Assembly (NCBI GenBank): GCA_035686205.1
Contig: DASRZQ010000238.1
Location: 1 to 28,587 of the forward strand
DNA: 28,587 nt
Reading direction: 5' to 3'
Origin: CAIWTU01 sp035686205
GTDB lineage: Bacteria; Desulfobacterota; Desulfuromonadia; Geobacterales; Geobacteraceae
The number at the start of each line of letters is the position of its first letter. The first letter of the stretch is position 1. The position numbers and the translations under genes were made by a program. This document shows positions 8,574 to 17,535 of the stretch, in pieces. Under the pieces are notes generated by a model, which saw only the letters and a program-made list of their open reading frames with translations, was not told the origin of the DNA and ran no database searches.

Positions 8574-8646
8574 ACTAATCTTCCGCAATTCCTAAATCCT
8601 CCCTCCCTGAATCAGGAGGGGGAGAAGTATGGTGCTGAAGATTGGT
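8574..8646. repeat. MITE-like element A3, short member
   Basis: ACTAATCTTCCGC at 8574-8586 equals the left end of element A1, and GCTGAAGATTGGT at 8634-8646 is its inverted partner with two mismatches. The core folds around CTGAATCAG with flanking CCTCCC / GGGGGAG arms. It is about half the length of A1. The remainder of the 432-base DUF5752/GH15 intergenic region holds the two candidate promoters and nothing else recognised. Confidence 0.6.
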
Positions 8647-8780
8647 TATTATCAGGTTTGAGAATGTTGCGGATTATTTAAATAGTTTTACTCCGGTTCA
8701 ACTTGCCTCCCGGATTTTGGCGATCAGGCAAAACCGGAGCCCGGTGGTTATTAAAATCCAGATTCACTCAGGAACATGCC

Positions 8781-10589
8781 ATGTACAAAAAGATCGGCGA
8801 CTACGGCATCATCGGCAATTTTCACACCATTGCGCTGGTCGGACGCGACGGTTCCATCGACTGGATGTGCCTGCCGCACCTGGATTCTTCGAGCATTTTC
8901 GCGGCGTTGCTCGACGATCGCAAGGGGGGCTGCTTTAGGGTCTGCCCCGAGGGGGAATGGGACTCGACATCCTCATATATCTCGGGCACCAACGTCCTTG
9001 TGACGACATTCCGCGCCTCGTCTGGGAATGTGAAGCTGACCGATTTCATGCCGGTGAGCCGCGGAACGGAGCGTGAAGCGCAACCGGAACGCCACGAACT
9101 GTACCGGTTAATAGAGGCCGTTGAAGGGGAGCCGGATGTCCGGCTTCTGTTCGCGCCGCGCTTCGACTATGCCCGGAGCGAGACCCGCGTGGAAAAGGCT
9201 GGGGCGGCATTTGTCGCCAGCGGCGGGAACCAGCGGGCGGTCCTGTGTTCTTCCCGTACCGGGCTTGAAATCAACGGAGACCGGGTGGAAGGAAGGTGGC
9301 GCCTAGCCGGGGGAGAAAGGGTCTGGCTTCATCTGTATTACGGGCTGCACGGCCCGTATGACCTAGATCCGGACAAGGCCCGACGCCTGCTGGAGTCTGC
9401 GGGGCGCTATTGGCGCGAATGGCTGGCAACGAACGAGACCGGAATCGAAATTGACCCGGGTCCTTTCCGGTGGATGATAGACAGATCGGCACTGGTGCTG
9501 AAGCTGTTGATTTTCAAGCCCAGCGGGGCCGTTGCCGCGGCCGCTACCACCTCACTTCCCGAAGTAATCGGCGGCGATCGGAACTGGGATTACCGTTTCA
9601 GCTGGGTCAGGGATTCCTCCATGACCGTGGAGGCCCTCAACAACCTGGGGCATTTGTCGGAAATGGAGGATTATTTTCGCTGGATCGAAGGGATCATCGG
9701 CGGCGGCCGGAGGCTGCAGGTCCTTTACGGCCTGCGGGGCGAGACCGACGTGACCGAAACCGTCCTGCCGCACCTGAACGGCTACAAGGGATCGCGTCCT
9801 GTAAGGATCGGCAATGCCGCGGCCGGGCAAATGCAGCTCGACATATTCGGCGAATTCATGGATGTGGCAATGCGCTTATCCGATTACGCCGGAGAAATAA
9901 GGTATGTACTGTGGCCTTATCTGCGCGAAATCTGCGACACTGTCGCTGATTGCTGGACGGCCGGGGATTCCGGCATTTGGGAGGTTCGCGGAGGCCCGTT
10001 TCAATTCGTTTATTCCAAGGTAATGTGCTGGGTGGCGCTGGATCGGGGACTGGCAATCGCCCGCCGTCACGGCTTCCCGGCGGACAGGGAAAAATGGGAG
10101 AGCGTACGTGATTCGATAAGGAAGAACGTACTGGAAAAAGGCTGGAACAACGGGAAACGCTCCTTCGTTCAGCACTACGGCACGGACGAACTGGATGCAA
10201 GCGCCCTTCTTATCCCCGCCTATGGGTTTCTCCCCTTTGACGATCCGCGCGTTGTCGCCACGGCCGAGGCGTTAAGCCGGGAATTGTCCGTGGACGGCCT
10301 GTTCTACCGCTACAGGTCCGATGACGCTCTTGCCGGCAGGGAAGGGGCTTTCCTGGCATGCACCTTCTGGTACGTCCAGTATCTCATCGCCCGGGGAATG
10401 TTGTATGATGCCGAACTGCTGCTCCTGCGCACGGAAAAATGCGCCAATTGCCTGGGCCTCTTTGCCGAACAGTATGATCCCGTCTGGAAAGAGTCGCTGG
10501 GAAATTTCCCCCAGGCATTGACGCACATAGGCTACATTAATTGCGTCCTGGCATTGATCAGGGCCAAGGCGAAAAAGGCAGCCTGCTGA
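8781..10589 (+). CDS. GH15 family glucoamylase / trehalase-like glycoside hydrolase
   Basis: 602 residues. The start is ATG 8781, preceded by AGGA with a 7-base spacer; the frame is open further upstream but lacks an SD. An N-terminal beta-sandwich domain (1-about 230, opening KIGDYGIIGNFHTIALVG and RDGSIDWMCLP) precedes an (alpha/alpha)6 barrel with GGDRNWDYRFSWVRDSS. Catalytic acid Glu401 lies in SGIWEVRGGP and catalytic base Glu563 in FAEQYDP; both are in place. The enzyme is cytoplasmic (no signal peptide). The family includes glucoamylases, glucodextranases and mycobacterial-type trehalases. The divergent treT / treZY neighbours suggest either breakdown of trehalose or trimming of the glucans used by TreY; the sequence alone does not decide. 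Confidence 0.93.
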   Translation: MYKKIGDYGIIGNFHTIALVGRDGSIDWMCLPHLDSSSIFAALLDDRKGGCFRVCPEGEWDSTSSYISGTNVLVTTFRASSGNVKLTDFMPVSRGTEREAQPERHELYRLIEAVEGEPDVRLLFAPRFDYARSETRVEKAGAAFVASGGNQRAVLCSSRTGLEINGDRVEGRWRLAGGERVWLHLYYGLHGPYDLDPDKARRLLESAGRYWREWLATNETGIEIDPGPFRWMIDRSALVLKLLIFKPSGAVAAAATTSLPEVIGGDRNWDYRFSWVRDSSMTVEALNNLGHLSEMEDYFRWIEGIIGGGRRLQVLYGLRGETDVTETVLPHLNGYKGSRPVRIGNAAAGQMQLDIFGEFMDVAMRLSDYAGEIRYVLWPYLREICDTVADCWTAGDSGIWEVRGGPFQFVYSKVMCWVALDRGLAIARRHGFPADREKWESVRDSIRKNVLEKGWNNGKRSFVQHYGTDELDASALLIPAYGFLPFDDPRVVATAEALSRELSVDGLFYRYRSDDALAGREGAFLACTFWYVQYLIARGMLYDAELLLLRTEKCANCLGLFAEQYDPVWKESLGNFPQALTHIGYINCVLALIRAKAKKAAC

Positions 10590-10591
10590 AG

Positions 10592-10642
10592 AACGGTACG
10601 GGGATCCGGTTCCCGGTCATCCCTCGGTACGCAGCCGTTTTT
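10592..10642 (+). terminator. Candidate terminator between GH15 and superoxide reductase genes
   Basis: An imperfect hairpin pairs AACGG at 10592 with CCGTT at 10635-10639, and GGGAT with ATCCC inside, followed by a run of five T. It lies between convergent genes and directly after the GH15 stop. Confidence 0.45.
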
Positions 10643-10644
10643 GC

Positions 10645-11043
10645 TTACTTGAAACCGACCTCCAGGGAATTTTCCCACAGGCCGTGGATATTGCATAAGG
10701 CCGTTGCGTAGAGAACCCCCGGCTTTTTGATCTTCATTTCGGTTATTACGGTGTGATTGGTGTGTACCGGTCCCGTGTCGGGGCCTTCCACCGATTCTCC
10801 GTGGGCCGCGAACTCGTAATTGCCGACCTGATAGGCGAATTTGTCGCCTTCCGGCTTGAAATAGAGCTGGATCCACCGGATGTGGTGGGCGGTGGTATTG
10901 GGATGGGCGATCTCCTTGCCGAGAGATACCTTTACCGCAAACATTTCATCCGCGGTTATTCCCCCGGATACAACCTCGATTACAGGCACATGTTTTTCCT
11001 TTTTCCAGTCATCGGTTCCGTAAATTTCGCCAATTCTTGCCAT
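10645..11043 (-). CDS. Class II superoxide reductase (neelaredoxin, 1Fe-SOR)
   Basis: 132 residues; reduces superoxide to hydrogen peroxide without making O2, a defence enzyme of anaerobes and microaerophiles. The Fe(His4Cys) site is complete: His18, His47, His53, Cys117, His120, with the spacing of the Pyrococcus enzyme. The flexible catalytic loop Glu16-Lys17-His18 (EKHVP) is intact. The N-terminal desulforedoxin domain of class I enzymes is absent. The start ATG has a strong AAGGAGG with an 8-base spacer. Electrons normally come from rubredoxin; the rubredoxin-like fusion at the end of the window is a distant possible partner. The gene is a single unit with its own likely promoter. Confidence 0.95.
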   Translation of the reverse strand: MARIGEIYGTDDWKKEKHVPVIEVVSGGITADEMFAVKVSLGKEIAHPNTTAHHIRWIQLYFKPEGDKFAYQVGNYEFAAHGESVEGPDTGPVHTNHTVITEMKIKKPGVLYATALCNIHGLWENSLEVGFK

Positions 11044-11377
11044 TTTCTTTTCCTCCTTAAACAGGTAGTCTTCCTTATGGAAATTCCCGCCACGCGGAGC
11101 GGCGATCTTGGAAAAATTGCGAATCCAGTTCGGAAACGCGGCACATCAACGATATAACAATTCCTGGAAATTTCAAGGGGCAGAAGAGGTTTTTCATGAA
11201 CTGCCGTCCGGGTCCGGGTTTGGTATGGTTTTGATTGAACTATACCATGGAGGGGAGATCAGTCAATTCATTATGGCCCCGGAGGCAACGATCCGCCGGG
11301 GAACTTAAATCCTGACTGAATTCCAGAATGCCTTGCAGAGGCGGGAATGCCGGGGCCTGATCGCGCGGAAACCCGCG
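11044..11377 (-). promoter_or_regulatory. Upstream region of superoxide reductase, with a candidate promoter
   Basis: This 334-base gap holds the SOR leader. On the minus strand TTGAAA (11176-11171) and TATCGT (11154-11149) are 16 bases apart. No clear operator, hairpin terminator for the upstream EF-hand gene, or small ORF with an SD was found in the rest. Confidence 0.35.
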
Positions 11378-12412
11378 TCACAGCCATGCCACGCGTTCCG
11401 CGATTACTATCCCGGCGGAAGACATTTCACGCATGGCGGATTCCACGGGGGATATCCCCTCGAAAAGAGAAGAGTCCGCATAATTGGAGGTCCGGGCTCC
11501 GCAAAGGCTGAGGTCGGCGACCACCGAAAGCCCGTCGTCCCGGAAACGCAGCCGCGTTTCCCGCGCGGACACCCGTATGCAGCTGTTGAGCGTGCATCCG
11601 CCCATGACCAGGACCTTTGTCCCGCTCCTGATAAGGGCTTCTACCCATTCCCGGCAACCGTTGGCGTCCGGAGTGAGCACATTGTTGCCCGGCTTTATGA
11701 AATAGAGCTGCCAGGGGTCGATGATGCCTTCCAGCCGTTCGTCCCAGCCGTAGCTTTCCGGCGGGAAAGGGCACCTGGTAAACATGACTTCCGTCCGGTG
11801 ATAGACGTCGCGGAGCAAGCGTGCGCAGTTGTCAAATGCCCGCCGGATCGGCGACACCTCCGTCTCTCCGCCCGGTCCGAGGGACCGCATCCATTCCCCC
11901 GAGGTGAATGAACGCTGGGGGTCGATAATCAGCAGCGCAGCCTCGTCCGTCCGGACCACGAGCCGGGGTACGCCCAATTCCCCGATGGCGGCCGCATACC
12001 GTTGGGCAGCGTGATCTTCCAGGATATCTTCCAGCCGTCCGGCGGTGCGTTCTCCCAGCGCGGCGCCTTGAGCGGATTCCCCGCCCGGCCGGATCCGCGC
12101 TCCTTTTCCGGCTCCGTTATCCGCCGGACGTAACACGCGCGGGCCATCTGAAGGAGACAGCTCCGCTGCAAGTGGACCCTCCCGCAGCGCCTGTCCGTAG
12201 ACGCCGTCAGGGTCTGCGCTAATCCGGGCCATGCACGCGATGAAAGAGTCCCTGTCGAGTGGGGCGCGTATGGTCAGGTAATCCAGGAGCGCGTACACCT
12301 GCGCCTGCGGCCAGTGCCAGCCGAACAGGACGGCAACCTGCCGGAGTTCCTCCCTGGACAGCAAACCGTCGCCGTCATAGTCCAGCTCGTCAAAAAGTTC
12401 GCCGTCAGTCAT
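11378..12412 (-). CDS. EF-hand plus isochorismatase-fold cysteine hydrolase fusion
   Basis: 344 residues. Residues 11-22 form a textbook calcium-binding EF-hand loop (D11, D13, D15, L18, E22) inside a region about 1-65 that looks like a paired EF-hand; the second loop, near LDRD, is degenerate. After a low-complexity Gly/Ala linker (about 85-120) comes an isochorismatase-like hydrolase domain (about 150-344) with Asp164 in LIIDPQRSF, Lys240 in FIKPGNN and Cys278 in TLNSCIRVSA. This is the Asp-Lys-Cys triad of the superfamily (nicotinamidases, carbamoylases, isochorismatases). The substrate cannot be assigned. No signal peptide, so calcium sensing would be cytoplasmic. The start ATG is preceded by GAGGGAAGG at close spacing. 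It stands alone, followed by a repeat on the 5' side. Confidence 0.88.
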   Translation of the reverse strand: MTDGELFDELDYDGDGLLSREELRQVAVLFGWHWPQAQVYALLDYLTIRAPLDRDSFIACMARISADPDGVYGQALREGPLAAELSPSDGPRVLRPADNGAGKGARIRPGGESAQGAALGERTAGRLEDILEDHAAQRYAAAIGELGVPRLVVRTDEAALLIIDPQRSFTSGEWMRSLGPGGETEVSPIRRAFDNCARLLRDVYHRTEVMFTRCPFPPESYGWDERLEGIIDPWQLYFIKPGNNVLTPDANGCREWVEALIRSGTKVLVMGGCTLNSCIRVSARETRLRFRDDGLSVVADLSLCGARTSNYADSSLFEGISPVESAMREMSSAGIVIAERVAWL

Positions 12413-12464
12413 TGCCTTCCCTCATGTTACGGATTCCCGAATGGCAACAGATGTCATGCCGTAA

Positions 12465-12644
12465 CTAGTACCGTGTAACACCTTTTATTTCTGAAAATTC
12501 CCCCTCCCTTGACGGGAAGGGGCTAGGGGGTGGGTGAAGCTGCAACTTTGGGACTACGTGGCAACTTCACCCCCACCCTGACCCTCCCCCGCATGGGGGG
12601 CGGGGATTAATTGTACCGCTGATTCAAGAGTTACAAGGCACTAG
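12465..12644. repeat. Inverted-repeat element B, related in its core to element A
   Basis: CTAGTACCGTGTAAC at 12465-12479 and GTTACAAGGCACTAG at 12630-12644 are inverted copies with two mismatches. The interior has two fold-back C/G-rich arms resembling those of element A (CCCCTCCCTTGACGGG and CACCCCCACCCTGACC), but the ends differ from A. It occupies most of the 279 bases between the hybrid kinase stop and the EF-hand gene start. No open frame of note. Confidence 0.6.
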
Positions 12645-12691
12645 CGTATCACACCTGGCGGCCGGGATTCAAGGCGCGGAGTTTCGATCGT

Positions 12692-14764
12692 TCACGTTTG
12701 CGACGCCGGGCACGGCGGGACTTCGTCCAGCAGCTTCCTGACGCATTGCAGAAGCTTGCCCGGTATGACGGGTTTGGGCAGGAATTCTATTCTCCCGTCC
12801 CCGATCTCGTCCTCCTTGAGGAAGACTTCGGTGTAACCGCTGGCGAAGATGGCCTTGATGGCGGGGTTTATGCGCCTGATCTCCAGGTAGGTTTCTCTTC
12901 CGTTCATTTTGGGCATGATCCCGTCAATTATGACCAGCCCGATTTTTTCGCCGTGCTCCCTGAATTTGGCGACGGCGTCCTGCCCGTCCGCCGACTCGAT
13001 CACTTTGTAGCCGTGTTTGGCCAGAAGTTCCCGCAACAGTGATCTCAGCTGATGATCGTCTTCCGCCAGGAGTATCAACTCAGAACCTCGTGGAGCCGGC
13101 AACGACGGAGCCGAATGTTCCTTTTCAGTCCCGGCCGTGATCAGCGGCAGGAGGATCCTGAATGTCGTGCCCTTTCCGGGAGTACTCCGGCAGTCGACGT
13201 AGCCGTTGTGCTGCATGATTATCCCGTGGCATACGGAGAGACCCAGGCCGGTCCCTTTTCCGGTTTCCTTGGTGGTAAAGAAAGGTTCGAATATCCTCCG
13301 GAGCGTCTGTTCATTCATGCCCGCGCCGTTGTCGGTGAACTCAAGCAGGGCGTACGTTCCCGGTTCCACGTAACCCCTGGCGTCACCGTTCGGCCTGTCG
13401 ATCCTGATCGACGCGCTGCTGACGGTTATGGCCCCCCCCGAGGGCATGGCGTCCTGGGCGTTGATGGCGAGGTTGATCAGGACCTGTTCGATCTGCGGCC
13501 TGTCGCCCATTATTACCAGGTCCTCTTCCGAGAGCGACACCTTCAGCTCGATATCTTCCCTCATGAGCCTCATGAGCATTTTCTCCACGCCCCTGACGAT
13601 CTCGTTCAGGTTAACGGCCCGCGCCGCGATCTCCTGCTTTCTGCCGAACGCGAGGAGCGACCGGGTGAGATTGACGGCCCGGTCCGCCGCGACGAGCGTC
13701 TCGGCGATGTAGCGGGCCGCCGGTTCATCCTCCTTCATTCCGTTCTGCAGCAGTTTCCCGTAACCGATGATGACCATGAGGATGTTGTTGAAGTCGTGGG
13801 CAATTCCTCCCACCAGCGTCCCGAGAGCTTCCATTTTCTGGGCGTGGTTGAGCCGGTTTTCCAGTTCCTTCCGCTCCGTGATGTCTGATATCAGCCCGTC
13901 ATAGGCAACAATCCCGCCCTGAGGGTCACTGCGCGGTACAGGAGTATTTCTGACCCAGCGGATACTGCCGTCATTGTGGATGATGCGGTGCTCAAGCGGC
14001 ATGGCAACCCCTGAAAGCACCCTCCTGGCCTGCTCCAGAACGGCCGCCCGGTCTTCTTCATGGACCATCCGGTACCACAGCATCGGGTCTTCGGCAAACT
14101 CCTCGGCGGCGTAGCCCGTAACCGCCCTGCAGCCGGCCCCGTGGGAGGATGCGACCGGCAGTCCGTCCGTGACATTTACCGTGTAGATGTAATCCGTTAC
14201 CGATTCGAGGAGACACCGGAAGCGGGCCTCGCTTTCCCTCAGCGCCTCCTCCGCCTTTTCGCGCTGCCGGAGGGTCTCTTCAAGCTCCTGTATCTTTTCC
14301 TGCAGTTTTAATGTAACGACTTCGCCGTATTTGCTGATGAACTTTTCTTTTTCCTCCGGGTGTCCGGCTTCAAAATGTTTTTCCCGGTCGATCTCCCGCC
14401 CGTCCAGTACGGCCGATACGGCGTCCCAGATTTTATCAGGCTCCAGAGGCTTGACGAGAAATGCCCGCGCGCCGAGGGACAGGGCCAGTTCTTCTTCCTT
14501 CTCTCCGGTGTAGACCGCGGAATAAAAGATGAACGGTATTGACCGGAGCTTTTCGTCGGATTTGACCGAGCGGAGGAACTGGAAGCCGTCCATTCCCGGC
14601 ATCATCGCGTCGGATATTATCAGGTCCGGCCTGTCGCTCTTCGCCAGCTCCAGGCCTTCGCCGCCGTCGCTGGCCTCAATAATCGCCTGACAGCCGTGCT
14701 TCTCCAGATTGTAGCGCATGAGTTTCCTGTCGTCGGCATTGTCGTCGGCTATCAGTATTTTCAT
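12692..14764 (-). CDS. Hybrid histidine kinase REC-PAS-HisKA-HATPase-REC
   Basis: 690 residues, cytoplasmic. N-terminal receiver (1-120) with phospho-acceptor Asp52 and Lys105 (FLVKPLEP); a coiled-coil linker (about 140-178); a PAS domain (about 180-297) ending DITERKELE; a HisKA helix with His323 in GGIAHDFNNIL; an HATPase_c domain with N435 (NLAINAQDAM), FTDNGAG and GTGLGLS; and a C-terminal receiver (about 560-685) with Asp614 in IIDGIMPKM. The kinase is of the NtrB-like 'AHDFNN' type. Start ATG has GGAGG at a 5-base spacing. Its first receiver is a paralogue of that in the SpoIIE phosphatase at 18365 (about 60% identical by eye). It is last in the run of seven signalling genes but separated from the sixth by a 249-base repeat region. 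No DNA-binding output. Confidence 0.95.
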   Translation of the reverse strand: MKILIADDNADDRKLMRYNLEKHGCQAIIEASDGGEGLELAKSDRPDLIISDAMMPGMDGFQFLRSVKSDEKLRSIPFIFYSAVYTGEKEEELALSLGARAFLVKPLEPDKIWDAVSAVLDGREIDREKHFEAGHPEEKEKFISKYGEVVTLKLQEKIQELEETLRQREKAEEALRESEARFRCLLESVTDYIYTVNVTDGLPVASSHGAGCRAVTGYAAEEFAEDPMLWYRMVHEEDRAAVLEQARRVLSGVAMPLEHRIIHNDGSIRWVRNTPVPRSDPQGGIVAYDGLISDITERKELENRLNHAQKMEALGTLVGGIAHDFNNILMVIIGYGKLLQNGMKEDEPAARYIAETLVAADRAVNLTRSLLAFGRKQEIAARAVNLNEIVRGVEKMLMRLMREDIELKVSLSEEDLVIMGDRPQIEQVLINLAINAQDAMPSGGAITVSSASIRIDRPNGDARGYVEPGTYALLEFTDNGAGMNEQTLRRIFEPFFTTKETGKGTGLGLSVCHGIIMQHNGYVDCRSTPGKGTTFRILLPLITAGTEKEHSAPSLPAPRGSELILLAEDDHQLRSLLRELLAKHGYKVIESADGQDAVAKFREHGEKIGLVIIDGIMPKMNGRETYLEIRRINPAIKAIFASGYTEVFLKEDEIGDGRIEFLPKPVIPGKLLQCVRKLLDEVPPCPASQT

Positions 14765-14825
14765 CTAAACCTCCGCCCGCTTGATTTCCGTCTGATATCA
14801 GGTTGCAATTCAAAAAATACAAAGT

Positions 14826-14962
14826 TTGTCATTTCGAACAAAGAGAGAAATCTTGCCGGCTTGGCCGCATGCATTAAGATCTCTCCCTTTGGTCGAGATG
14901 ACATCGTATTTATGAAAACACGTACTCAGGTTCAAGATTTCCCGCCCGGCTCGAAATGACAA
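14826..14962. repeat. Inverted repeat of the 'gtcatttcga ... agatttc' family
   Basis: Left arm 14826-14855 (TTGTCATTTCGAAC then GAGAAATCTTG), middle arm inverted at 14876-14903 (AAGATCTCTCCCTTTGG then CGAGATGACA) and right arm inverted at 14933-14962 (CAAGATTTCCC then CTCGAAATGACAA). The left arm can pair with either. It fills the gap between the single receiver and the hybrid kinase. Such hairpins are scattered in many bacterial genomes, usually downstream of genes. Confidence 0.65.
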
Positions 14963-15013
14963 TTCATTGTCTGCATTTTGGCATGAAGCGGGGTTGGGAT
15001 TCCATCGGGATTA

Positions 15014-15385
15014 TCAGTTCCGCCTGCCGATCGCATCGTGAATTTTTTCGATGATGGTCAGAGGGTCGATCGGCTTTTCGAAATACGCGTTGCAGCCTGC
15101 CTGGAGTATCCTTTCCCTGTCTCCGCACATGGCGTGGGACGTGATGGCGATGATGGGCACCCGTCCGTCGGCTTCGGAACGCCGGATGCGCCTCATGGTT
15201 TCAATCCCGTCTATGCCCGGCAAATTTATGTCCACCAGGATAAAGCAGGGTTTCTCCCTGACGGCCATCTCGACCCCTTCCTCGCCGCTTCCGGCGGAGA
15301 CCACTTCGTAGCCGCCGCGCCTGAGAGCATAGGTAATCAGCCGAATGTTGTCGCGGTTGTCCTCGATAACAAGCACCTTGTTCAT
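15014..15385 (-). CDS. Single-domain response regulator (REC only)
   Basis: 123 residues, one receiver and no output domain. Acidic pocket Glu8-Asp9, phospho-acceptor Asp52 (LVDINLPG), Thr82 (IAITSHA) and Lys104 (YFEKPIDP) are all present. The KVLVIEDNRDNIRLI start is of the DivK/PleD-like type often fed by hybrid or MASE-type kinases. Its ATG overlaps the stop of the upstream MASE3 kinase by four bases (ATGA), so the two are translationally coupled, and the kinase is the obvious phosphodonor. Output would be by protein contact. Confidence 0.93.
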   Translation of the reverse strand: MNKVLVIEDNRDNIRLITYALRRGGYEVVSAGSGEEGVEMAVREKPCFILVDINLPGIDGIETMRRIRRSEADGRVPIIAITSHAMCGDRERILQAGCNAYFEKPIDPLTIIEKIHDAIGRRN

Positions 15386-17517
15386 GGCAGCGCAGCCGGT
15401 ATTTTCAGGGTAAACCGGCTTCCCTTGCCGAATTCACTGGTCATTGACAGATCTCCTTTCAGTATCTCGACGGCCAGCTTCCTGGTCAGGTAGAGCCCGA
15501 GGCCCGTGCCCGGGGCATTGGCGCTTTCCGGGGAGACAAGGCGGACAAAGGGCTGGAACAGCTTGCCCCGCTCTTCTTCCCTGATGCCGATACCGGTATC
15601 GGCTACGGAAATGTCCACCATGTTCTCTCCGGCTGCATGCGCCTCGATGGACAGGCCCCCGCTGTCGGTGAATTTGGCCGCATTGCTTAACAGATTGAGC
15701 AGGCACTGCAGGAGCCTCCTCCTGTCAGTTTTGAGCCGCAGATTTACCGATTTGACCCGCAACCCGAGCCCTTTCGCCTCTGCCTCTTTCCTGACGAGAC
15801 CGGCGGCTTCGAATATCAGTTCGGAAAGTTCGAATTCTTCGACAAGCGGTTCAATCTTTCCCGCCTCTATCTTCGACACGTCGATGACGTCATTGATAAG
15901 GTTGAGGAGATGCCTGCCCGAGTTCAGTATTATTGCCAGGTTTTCCTTCTGTTCGGCATTGACCACGCCGATCCATTCATCGTGGAGAATGCTGGAAAAG
16001 CCGATTATTGAGTTCAGCGGCGTGCGCAGCTCATGGCTCATGGAGGCGATGAACATGGACTTGAGGCGGTCTATCTCCTTCAGCTTCAGGTTTGCCTGCT
16101 CCAGCTCTTCGGTCTTTTTGTTCAGGTCTTCCACCAGATTCACCAGTGCAACCCGGCTCTTTTCCAGCTCGATGCCTTTCTCCCGCAGCTGCGTTGTCCG
16201 CTGCCTGACAAGCTCTTCGAGGTGGTCGCGGTGGCCGGCGAGTTCTTCTTCCATAAGCCTGCGCTCGGTGATGTCCTTCAGGTAATGAATGCCGCCGGTA
16301 AGTTTTCCCTCGCAGTCGTAGAGGGGGGATGCGCCGGTAATGAAGAATCCGCCGAGGAGCGGTTCGCGCATTTCAACCGAATGGGGCAGGCCGTCCTCCA
16401 GCATCTGTCTGAAAGGACAATACGCAGGCGGTCCATCGGTTTTGTGAACGATGCCGTAGCATGTCAGGCCCACGGCCTCGGCCGGTTTCATGGCCAGTTT
16501 GTCGGCCATGGCCAGGTTCACCCTCGAAATCCGCTGGGAGGTATCGAGGAGCATGACCGGGTCGGTGATGGCGTCGAACGTCCGCTCCCACTCTTCTTTT
16601 GCCTTGACCAGTTCCTTTTCTGTCCGAAGCCGTTCGGCGATGTCCCGCCCGAGCTTCTCTTCCGTCTCCAGGAGCTTGAGGTAAGGGTTTTTCACCGATG
16701 CGACGAATACGCCCCTGTAAATCAGGTAAAAGGCCAATACCTTGTAAATATGGCCGAGTATGTTGAAGGTGTCGTAAACACTTTTGTAGACGGCAAAGAC
16801 AAGTTCGCTGAAGATGCAGAGAATAAAAGCGGCAAGGTAGTAGATTAGCAGTCTGTCTCCGGTTTTCGACAACTGCCCGCGGTATGCCGTGAAGGCGAGG
16901 ACAAGCAGAAAAATGACGACGTACTCGCTTGTCTTCTTGAACGGTGTCAGACCCTTGTCTGTTTCGAAGGTAGTGGGGACCAGTTCCGGGAAAAAGATGA
17001 TGAGGATCAGGACGACAACAGAGACGGCGAGAGCCGCGGTGATGAGAAACGGCTTCGACAGCCACCTGGTCCTGTTGCCCGGGGTTACGAAGGCGCTGCC
17101 GAGGAAAGAGGCGGCAGTGAAGAGCCTCGCCGCCACCCAGAACTGGGAGCTCTTGCTCGGCGAGTTGGGAGTGATAAAATCGGGCATGCCCGAATATGCA
17201 AGTGCATGCATGAAGTCCATCAGGCCGATTGCCAGGAATGCCGAGCCTAGAAAAAGCGCGTGCCGGTCTCCTGACTGTCCGTAAGTGAACCATGCTACCC
17301 CGAATATGGAGAGCGATACCATGACGCTGAAGAATTCCGAGCAATTGTGGAAAACCAGGAAGGGCATCGAGTCCATCACGCGATAGAATGGAGCGGGAAA
17401 CAGCTTCACGACCAGCAACGGCAGAGCCGACAGAATGAAGACCCCGGTCAAAAGGGCATCGGGCCACAAGTGATGAAATCCGTTGCCAACCGGATATTTT
17501 TTATTGAATATACTCAT
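15382..17517 (-). CDS. MASE3-PAS-HisKA-HATPase sensor histidine kinase
   Basis: 711 residues. Residues about 15-275 form a MASE3 membrane sensor with seven or eight hydrophobic spans; DFMHALAYSGMP and the FWVAARLFTA stretch are characteristic. A short coiled coil leads to a PAS domain (about 305-420) with a Cys pair (C353, C367 in CPFRQ), then a long coiled coil, HisKA with His495 (SMSHELRTP), and HATPase_c with N612 (SNAAKF), D640 (ADTGIGI) and GTGLGLY. MASE3 ligands are not known. The start ATG lacks a nearby SD; the only GGAG-like sequence lies about 20 bases upstream inside repeat element A2, so expression may have been altered by that element. It is followed at once by its receiver gene. 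Confidence 0.93.
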   Translation of the reverse strand: MSIFNKKYPVGNGFHHLWPDALLTGVFILSALPLLVVKLFPAPFYRVMDSMPFLVFHNCSEFFSVMVSLSIFGVAWFTYGQSGDRHALFLGSAFLAIGLMDFMHALAYSGMPDFITPNSPSKSSQFWVAARLFTAASFLGSAFVTPGNRTRWLSKPFLITAALAVSVVVLILIIFFPELVPTTFETDKGLTPFKKTSEYVVIFLLVLAFTAYRGQLSKTGDRLLIYYLAAFILCIFSELVFAVYKSVYDTFNILGHIYKVLAFYLIYRGVFVASVKNPYLKLLETEEKLGRDIAERLRTEKELVKAKEEWERTFDAITDPVMLLDTSQRISRVNLAMADKLAMKPAEAVGLTCYGIVHKTDGPPAYCPFRQMLEDGLPHSVEMREPLLGGFFITGASPLYDCEGKLTGGIHYLKDITERRLMEEELAGHRDHLEELVRQRTTQLREKGIELEKSRVALVNLVEDLNKKTEELEQANLKLKEIDRLKSMFIASMSHELRTPLNSIIGFSSILHDEWIGVVNAEQKENLAIILNSGRHLLNLINDVIDVSKIEAGKIEPLVEEFELSELIFEAAGLVRKEAEAKGLGLRVKSVNLRLKTDRRRLLQCLLNLLSNAAKFTDSGGLSIEAHAAGENMVDISVADTGIGIREEERGKLFQPFVRLVSPESANAPGTGLGLYLTRKLAVEILKGDLSMTSEFGKGSRFTLKIPAALP

Positions 17518-17535
17518 AAAATCATCTGATTGGAA

